Of a DNA stretch of 6,975 bases, positions 1 to 5,311 are shown piece after piece. The DNA comes from Eubacteriales Family XIII. Incertae Sedis bacterium. Its GTDB lineage: Bacteria > Bacillota > Clostridia > Peptostreptococcales > Anaerovoracaceae. The DNA is taken from the NCBI GenBank assembly GCA_031263335.1, contig JAISGB010000072.1, forward strand, positions 1-6,975. Reading direction: 5' to 3'. Both the position numbers and the translations under genes were made by a program. Numbering within the stretch: the stretch's first letter is position 1; every line of letters starts with the position of its first letter. The notes beneath the pieces were generated by a model, which did not search any database, was not told the origin of the DNA, and was given only the letters and a program-made list of their open reading frames with translations.

Positions 1-1
1 G

Positions 2-523
2 GCGCCGCTTGCGGATAAGGATACGTTGGTGGCGAGCCAACTCTATAACAATATCAACATTGAGAACGTCGTCTACGATCCAAACGCCGCGTACCGGACG
101 GGCGTCGCGTATCCCATTGACGGCGCCGCGTCGTCGACCGTTATAGAAAACAACTATTGGACGGTCGATGAATTGGGACGCATACTCTACGATGAATCCG
201 CCGTGGCGACGGTCATCCGCTATAATTCCGGTCTGATCTCCTACATCAATAACGGGAACTCCGGCGTGTTGGGGGAGATCGAGACGGGCAGCGCCGCAGA
301 GACGAAATTGGCGGATGAGGCCGCGTCCGCAGAGCATCTGCGGATCAACATGTTGGGGATTGGGGATATCAGGCAGAACGGCCGCGAATTCTTCGTCTGG
401 ACCATCGAAACGGTCACCGAGACGAAGGACGGCGTCGAGTCCGCGAACGTGTACAAAAAGCTATATCTGTTGACGCCGGACATCTCCGTCATGAAGGTCA
501 GGGATTGCGTGACGCTCGATTGA
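2..523 (+). CDS. Unrecognised protein, C-terminal part (5' end outside window)
   Basis: The frame is open from base 2 to the TGA at 521-523, giving 173 residues with no upstream stop, so the real start most likely lies left of the window. A TTG at 26 and a GTG at 29 are possible internal starts, but no convincing ribosome binding site precedes them. I do not recognise the family. The fragment is rich in Tyr, Asn, Ile and Val with many short polar turns, which suggests a beta-rich soluble or extracytoplasmic domain. It has no hydrophobic stretch long enough to span a membrane and only one cysteine, six residues from the C-terminus. An Ala/Glu-rich segment near the middle looks like a helix or linker. 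The last 50 residues (around the motif REFFVWTIETVTE and the end LLTPDISVMKVRDC) look like alternating strands. It is on the same strand as the downstream genes but 94 bases away, so operon membership is uncertain. It is a convincing gene because of its protein-like composition and its end just before a spacer. Confidence 0.7.
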   Translation, partial: APLADKDTLVASQLYNNINIENVVYDPNAAYRTGVAYPIDGAASSTVIENNYWTVDELGRILYDESAVATVIRYNSGLISYINNGNSGVLGEIETGSAAETKLADEAASAEHLRINMLGIGDIRQNGREFFVWTIETVTETKDGVESANVYKKLYLLTPDISVMKVRDCVTLD

Positions 524-617
524 AGCCGTCCGGAAACAGGTTAAATCAAAATATCGTGACCGTTGAGCAGTTACCGTTGGAAAAAGCGTAAGAAAACAGG
601 AGAGGAATGAGATAGCT
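524..617 (+). other. Intergenic spacer upstream of PEP carboxykinase
   Basis: This 94-base non-coding gap is locally AT-richer (TTAAATCAAAATAT at 541-554) than the flanking genes, as leader regions often are. A TTGAAG at 520-525 could act as a -35 box, but the hexamer 16 bases on (TAAATC, 542-547) matches TATAAT poorly, so I do not call a promoter. No stem-loop followed by a T-run is visible, so the upstream gene has no obvious intrinsic terminator. The gap ends with the purine-rich ribosome binding site AGGAGAGG at 598-605, 12 bases before the ATG at 618. Confidence 0.5.
559..579 (+). repeat. Short direct repeat ACCGTTG x2 in the leader
   Basis: ACCGTTG occurs at 559-565 and again at 573-579, a 14-base period, inside the spacer before the PEP carboxykinase gene. 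The flanks are also similar (TGACCGTTG and TTACCGTTG). Tandem heptamers in a leader can be half-sites for a regulator, but two copies of a 7-mer can arise by chance and no known operator is recognised. Confidence 0.25.
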
Positions 618-2276
618 ATGTCAAGCAAGGCAGGATTTAAAAGGGAAGATATCACACAGGGCAAGCGGGCGTTTTCCATGTCGAGAACGACGATAGAAAC
701 CGCGTTTTACGGGAACAATGTCGTCCAAATCACGGATTTGAAGGAGGCGTACCGCATGGCGAAGGCCGCCGCGGGGACGGTCGAGACCGACATGCCCATA
801 TACAAGCCGGAGGAATTCGGGTTGCCCGAGGGGGCGAACATTTTGCTTTTCAACGACGGAGAGACGGTCGGACGCTTCGCGGGGGCGCGGGTCATCCTCG
901 GAGAGAAGGGCGTGGTCGAGGGCGACATCGCGAAGGTGTTGCGGGAGGCCGCTTTCAACACGAGATACAAGAAGATGTATCACACACAGGCTTATATCGG
1001 ATTGGACAAGGATTTCATCATCAAGGCGAATCTGCTCATTCCGGAAACCTACGAGAACACCCTGTTGAACTGGTTGCTCAACTTCCAGTACATCAACGGG
1101 TTTTACGATAAGATGTACGCGGAGTCCAAGCCCGTCGGCGATGAGCCGGAGATATTCATCCTCTCCGATCCGGATTTCAAGCATCCCAAGTTCCCGGACG
1201 GCTTGGCCTATTTCGATCCGGAACACAATTGCGCGTGTCTGCTCGGCATGAGGTATTTCGGGGAGCACAAGAAGGGGACGCTGACGTTGGCGTGGGGCAT
1301 CGCGAACCGAAACGGCTACGCCTCCTGCCACGGCGGCATGAAGCGCATGGTTCGGAAGGATGGGGAGAAACACGTCTTGGGCGTGTTCGGCCTGTCCGGT
1401 TCCGGCAAGTCGACGCTCACCCACGCGAAACACGAGGGGAAGTACGATGTCACCGTCCTTCATGACGACGCCTATATCATCTCGACGGAGGACGGCAGCA
1501 CCGTGGCGCTCGAACCTTCCTACTTCGATAAGACGCAGGATTACCCGCTGACGTCCCCCGACAACAAGTTCCTCGTCACCGTGCAGAACTGCGGCGTCAC
1601 GATCGACGACGCGGGCAAGAAGGTGTTGGTCACGGAGGACATCCGCAACGGCAACGGCCGCGCGATCAAATCCAAGCTCTGGGCGACCAACCGCGTGGAC
1701 AAGTTGGATGAACCCATCAACACCGTGTTTTGGCTCATGAAGGATCACTGTCTGCCGCCCGTCGTCAGATTGGACAATCCCGTTCTGGCTTCGGTGATGG
1801 GCGCCTGTCTCGCCACGAAGCGGACCACCGCCGAGAAGCTCGCGGAGGGCGTCGATCCGGACGCCTTGGTATTCGAGCCTTACGCGAATCCGTTCCGCAC
1901 CTATCCCTTGGTCGAGGATTACGAGAAGTTCAAATATCTTTTCGCGCACAGGGGCGTTCAATGTTTCGCGATCAACACGGGGCATTTTTTGGACAAGAAG
2001 ATTCCCAAGGAGGTCACGATCGGCATCATCGAATCCATCGTGGACGGGACGGGGGCGTTTAAGGCGTTCGGCTCGGTCAAAGGCATGAATACATTGGATA
2101 TCGAGGGATTTGTTCCCGATTTTACCGACGAGGCGTACAGGGAATTGGTCAAGAAACAGATCGACGGGCGCATCGAGTACCTGAATACGTTGGAGACGTT
2201 CAAGGGCGGTCGGGACGCATTGCCGCTCGAAGCGAAAGAGGAGTTGGAGAAGATCGCGCTTGAAATGAACCGGTAG
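618..2276 (+). CDS. pckA: Phosphoenolpyruvate carboxykinase (ATP), divergent clostridial form
   Basis: This cytoplasmic enzyme interconverts oxaloacetate + ATP and PEP + CO2 + ADP, at the junction of the C4 acids with glycolysis and gluconeogenesis; in fermenting anaerobes it often runs in the carboxylating direction. The protein has 552 residues, near the usual 525-540. Visible active-site elements are FGEHKKG (214-220, matching the two metal/substrate lysines of the E. coli enzyme), CHGG (237-240, at the position of the metal-binding His), the phosphate-binding loop GLSGSGKST (258-266, Lys264), LHDDA (281-285, the Asp pair for metal) and EDIRNGNGR (340-348, with Arg343 like the E. coli Arg333). 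The N-terminal half is divergent: the canonical RSPKDK substrate loop is not seen as such, and GRFAGAR (85-91) may replace it. The ATG at 618 is preferred because AGGAGAGG lies upstream and the N-terminus resembles clostridial homologues as I remember them; Met22 is a weaker alternative. It heads a probable operon, with the next gene starting 41 bases after its TAG. Confidence 0.93.
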   Translation: MSSKAGFKREDITQGKRAFSMSRTTIETAFYGNNVVQITDLKEAYRMAKAAAGTVETDMPIYKPEEFGLPEGANILLFNDGETVGRFAGARVILGEKGVVEGDIAKVLREAAFNTRYKKMYHTQAYIGLDKDFIIKANLLIPETYENTLLNWLLNFQYINGFYDKMYAESKPVGDEPEIFILSDPDFKHPKFPDGLAYFDPEHNCACLLGMRYFGEHKKGTLTLAWGIANRNGYASCHGGMKRMVRKDGEKHVLGVFGLSGSGKSTLTHAKHEGKYDVTVLHDDAYIISTEDGSTVALEPSYFDKTQDYPLTSPDNKFLVTVQNCGVTIDDAGKKVLVTEDIRNGNGRAIKSKLWATNRVDKLDEPINTVFWLMKDHCLPPVVRLDNPVLASVMGACLATKRTTAEKLAEGVDPDALVFEPYANPFRTYPLVEDYEKFKYLFAHRGVQCFAINTGHFLDKKIPKEVTIGIIESIVDGTGAFKAFGSVKGMNTLDIEGFVPDFTDEAYRELVKKQIDGRIEYLNTLETFKGGRDALPLEAKEELEKIALEMNR

Positions 2277-2302
2277 GGAAGTCCCCGGCGCGACGGAAAA
2301 GC

Positions 2303-2309
2303 GAGGAGG
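2303..2309 (+). promoter_or_regulatory. Ribosome binding site that fixes the TTG start of the UPF0182 gene
   Basis: GAGGAGG lies eight bases before the TTG at 2318, an optimal Shine-Dalgarno placement. No in-frame ATG lies between it and the start of the hydrophobic N-terminus, so it supports TTG as the true start. It sits in the 41-base gap after the PEP carboxykinase stop, where no terminator hairpin is visible. Confidence 0.8.
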
Positions 2310-2317
2310 CCAATACA

Positions 2318-5281
2318 TTGAGTACAAAGAAAATAAGGGGAATCCTGATTGCCGTCATCGTGATCATCATCGTTTTGATCGCGGTGTTTTCGGGACTTGC
2401 GGGATTCATTACCGATTATCTGTGGTTCAAGGATCTCGATTATACGGATGTGTTCTGGAAGAAGCTCTTGACTCAAATAAAGATAGGGGTCCCGACCTTC
2501 GTCGTGTTGACCGCCTTGGGCATCCTCTATCTGAAGGGCATCCGGAAGGGTTATCGCCGGCGCGTGACCATCGCCTCGGAGACCGCCGGCGTCAAGGCGC
2601 AGAACCGCGTGGGCTATGCGCTGTCCGCGTTGGCGTCCCTCATCGTGACCTTTTTGGCCACATCCAATCTTTGGTTCGAATCCCTGCAATTTACACACGG
2701 CAAGAATTTCGATCTGCAGGATCCCATATTCGGGAACGACATATCGTTCTACTTGTTTAAATTGCAGTTTATCAGGCAACTCAATACCATTGTCATCGAG
2801 GTGATCATCGCCTTCGCGATCATCACCTTCGTGTACTATTTCTTCCTTTTGAGCGTCGCGAAACCGAAGATAATCGACGGAGGCGCGGAATCGGAATCGA
2901 GCGGAAGTGCGGGCGGATCCGGCGGCGGCATGTTGGGCGACATCCTCAAAGCCTTCGGAATCAACACGGATCAGGGCGCCGGGTTTCAATCCGGAAGCCG
3001 TCCGGCGGCGGCGAGCGGCCAAAGCAATATGCGGGAGCTGATACACATCGCGTCCAAACAGATCACCGTGCTCGGCATCCTGTTCGTCCTCATGGTGGGC
3101 GTCAACTACTTCCTGAAACAGTTCGACCTGCTCTATTCGAACAACGGCGTCGTGTTCGGCGCGGGATTCACCGACATCAATATCACGCTGTGGGTTTACC
3201 GCGTGATCCTCGTCCTGGCTGTGGTCGCGGCGATCATGTTCGCCATCGGCATGAAAAAGAAGAACGTCAAGACCGTCCTGACGGTTCCCGTGATCATGAT
3301 CGCGATCGGCCTGATCGGATCCGGCGTCGGGTACGGGGTGCAACAGCTCATCGTCGCCCCCGACGAGATCAACAAGGAAGAGGTGTATCTTAACCATAAT
3401 ATCGAATTTACGCAATCGGCTTACGATCTGCAGAATGTCTCCGTGAAGCCCTTCGAGGCCGACAACAATCTGACCGGGGACGATGTCAAGGAGAACATAG
3501 ACACCATACGCAATATCCGCATCAACGACTATGACCCGGCCAAGACCTTCTACAATTCCACACAGACCATCCGGCAGTATTATACATTCAACGATGTGGA
3601 CGTGGACCGCTACATGATCAACGGCGCGTATACGCAGACTTTCCTGTCCGCGCGGGAGATCGACGAAACCAAAACGCCGCAACAATGGATCAACCTCCAT
3701 CTGCAATACACCCACGGATACGGCATCACGCTCTCGCGGGTGGACAAGGTGACGGCCAGCGGCCAGCCGGACATCATGATCAAGGATATCCCGCCCGTGT
3801 CGACCGTGGACGAGATCGAGATCACGAGACCGGAGATCTATTTCGGGGAGTTGCAAAACCGATATATTTTGGTCAATACCAGTGAAGAGGAATTCAACTA
3901 TCTCGAAGGGGACACGAATGTCGCCGCGCCCTACGAGGGCGATACGGGCATTCGCATGAACACCTTTAATCGTCTGATGTTCGCCATCAAGGAGCGGAGC
4001 ATGAAGTTGCTCGTTTCCACGAACATCAAGAACGATTCGAAGATCATCATCAATCGGAACATCGGCCAACGCGTCCAAGAGATCATGCCCTATCTCACCT
4101 ATTCCGACCCCTACATGGTGACGGTGGACGGCAAGCTCTACTGGATCATCGACGCCTTCACCACGAGTTCGATGTATCCGTATTCGGAACCGTACGACAT
4201 GGCGAGCGGCAACCCGACCAACTATATCCGCAATTCCGTGAAGGTGGTCATCGACGCCTACAACGGGGATACAGACTACTATCTGGTGGATGAGAGCGAT
4301 CCCGTGGCCAACACGATGAAGAGCATCTACCCCACGCTCTTCAAGGATTTTGACGAGATGCCGGAGGGCTTGCAGTCCCATATCCGCTATCCGAGCACGA
4401 TGTTGAACGTCCAAGCGAACATCTACAAGAAATACCATGTGAGCAACTACAAGGTGTTCTATCAAGGCGCGGATCGTTGGGATATCGCCAACGAGAAGTT
4501 GGGCGCCTCCGATCGGGAGATTCCCATGCAACCCAACTATTACATCATGAAGTTGCCGGGCGAGGACAAGGTGGAATTCATCAATTCCATTCCCTATACG
4601 CCCATGAACAAGGTGAATATGGCCGCCCTGCTCGTGGCGAGGAACGACGGCGAACACTACGGGGAATTGGTCCTGTATCAGTTGCCCAAGGGAAAGGTCG
4701 TCATGGGGCCGAGCCAGATCGACGCGCAGATCGCGCAGGATACGACGATCTCAAGGGATTTCGCCCTCTGGGAAAACTCCGGTTCCACATACAGCCGCGG
4801 CAATATGTTCGTCATTCCCATCAAGGAATCCATCATGTATGTCGAACCCATCTACCTGAAGGCCAGCGAAGGCAGCCTGCCCGAAGTCAAGCGGATCATC
4901 ATCTACTACGGCGACCGCATCGCGTATGAGACCACATTGGCCGAAGCCTTGGACACCATGTTCGGGCCGGGTACGGGCGACGCCATCGCCATCTCCGATC
5001 CGACGGGCGATGCGGGCGACGCGGACAGCGGGACGAATGACGGAACGCCGGGCGGCACGGGGGACGGCCAACAGATGAATACGGACGAGCTGATCCGGGC
5101 GGCCGTGGACGCGTACAACAGTGCGGTTCAGGCGCAGAAAGACGGAAATTGGGCCAAGTACGGTCAGGAATTGGAGAAGATGGAAGGGTATCTGAACCAA
5201 TTGGCGGGCGACAACGTCGCGCAGGCCGAGACATCCGCGGAGGCGTCAACGGAGGCGTCCGAAGCGACGGACGCGGCATAG
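2318..5281 (+). CDS. UPF0182 family (COG1615) membrane protein of unknown function
   Basis: A 987-residue integral membrane protein whose biochemical role is not established for the family. Seven hydrophobic segments are visible at about 7-30, 55-72, 98-117, 156-179, 247-266, 287-311 and 319-345. A large domain with no hydrophobic spans (about 346-882) follows, probably outside the membrane. Family landmarks as I recall them are all present: WINLHLQYTHGYG (457-469), ITRPEIYFGEL (502-512), YEGDTGI (539-545), a DGKLYWIIDAFTTS segment (604-617), NYIRNSVKVVIDAYNG (635-650), MKLPGEDKVEF (744-754), RNDGEHYG (775-782), RGNMFVIPI (827-835) and YVEPIYLKA (841-849). A Gly/Ser-rich stretch (about 183-240) lies between segments 4 and 5. 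After a Gly/Asp/Thr linker (about 883-918), a predicted helical piece with GNWAKYGQELEKME (943-956) and an Ala/Glu/Ser/Thr tail close the protein. Such a C-terminal helical piece also occurs in homologues as I recall. The start is TTG with GAGGAGG eight bases upstream. The gap to the glutamine synthetase gene is 30 bases, so co-translation in one mRNA is likely. Confidence 0.92.
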   Translation: MSTKKIRGILIAVIVIIIVLIAVFSGLAGFITDYLWFKDLDYTDVFWKKLLTQIKIGVPTFVVLTALGILYLKGIRKGYRRRVTIASETAGVKAQNRVGYALSALASLIVTFLATSNLWFESLQFTHGKNFDLQDPIFGNDISFYLFKLQFIRQLNTIVIEVIIAFAIITFVYYFFLLSVAKPKIIDGGAESESSGSAGGSGGGMLGDILKAFGINTDQGAGFQSGSRPAAASGQSNMRELIHIASKQITVLGILFVLMVGVNYFLKQFDLLYSNNGVVFGAGFTDINITLWVYRVILVLAVVAAIMFAIGMKKKNVKTVLTVPVIMIAIGLIGSGVGYGVQQLIVAPDEINKEEVYLNHNIEFTQSAYDLQNVSVKPFEADNNLTGDDVKENIDTIRNIRINDYDPAKTFYNSTQTIRQYYTFNDVDVDRYMINGAYTQTFLSAREIDETKTPQQWINLHLQYTHGYGITLSRVDKVTASGQPDIMIKDIPPVSTVDEIEITRPEIYFGELQNRYILVNTSEEEFNYLEGDTNVAAPYEGDTGIRMNTFNRLMFAIKERSMKLLVSTNIKNDSKIIINRNIGQRVQEIMPYLTYSDPYMVTVDGKLYWIIDAFTTSSMYPYSEPYDMASGNPTNYIRNSVKVVIDAYNGDTDYYLVDESDPVANTMKSIYPTLFKDFDEMPEGLQSHIRYPSTMLNVQANIYKKYHVSNYKVFYQGADRWDIANEKLGASDREIPMQPNYYIMKLPGEDKVEFINSIPYTPMNKVNMAALLVARNDGEHYGELVLYQLPKGKVVMGPSQIDAQIAQDTTISRDFALWENSGSTYSRGNMFVIPIKESIMYVEPIYLKASEGSLPEVKRIIIYYGDRIAYETTLAEALDTMFGPGTGDAIAISDPTGDAGDADSGTNDGTPGGTGDGQQMNTDELIRAAVDAYNSAVQAQKDGNWAKYGQELEKMEGYLNQLAGDNVAQAETSAEASTEASEATDAA
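5238..5259 (+). repeat. Tandem 10-mer encoding EAS repeats in the UPF0182 tail
   Basis: CGGAGGCGTC occurs at 5238-5247 and 5250-5259, a 12-base (four-codon) period that encodes EAST then EASE in the last 20 residues of the UPF0182 protein. It looks like a small in-frame duplication within a disordered, repeat-tolerant tail. Confidence 0.55.
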
Positions 5282-5311
5282 GAAAGGATCGGGCGGAAGA
5301 ACGGAGAAACC

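Noticed and set aside
26..523. TTG at 26 as the true start of a complete 165-residue protein
   Set aside because: The frame is already open from base 2 and no good ribosome binding site precedes 26, so a truncated longer gene is more likely.
520..547. Possible sigma-70-type promoter (TTGAAG ... TAAATC)
   Set aside because: The -10 candidate matches only half of the consensus and the -35 overlaps the upstream stop codon; too weak to call.
2277..2317. Possible terminator or promoter between PEP carboxykinase and the UPF0182 gene
   Set aside because: No inverted repeat with a T-run and no -35/-10 pair is visible; only a ribosome binding site is supported.
621..2327. 568-residue open frame on the - strand opposite PEP carboxykinase
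   Set aside because: It is register-aligned with a confidently identified sense gene, has skewed Arg/Val/Asp-rich composition and no recognisable motif; it is explained by missing TTA/CTA/TCA codons.
1958..4657. 899-residue open frame on the - strand opposite the UPF0182 gene
   Set aside because: Its His/Asp/Arg-rich, low-complexity translation looks like reverse-complemented hydrophobic and acidic codons. It covers a well-conserved membrane protein gene in mirrored register and runs into the PEP carboxykinase gene.
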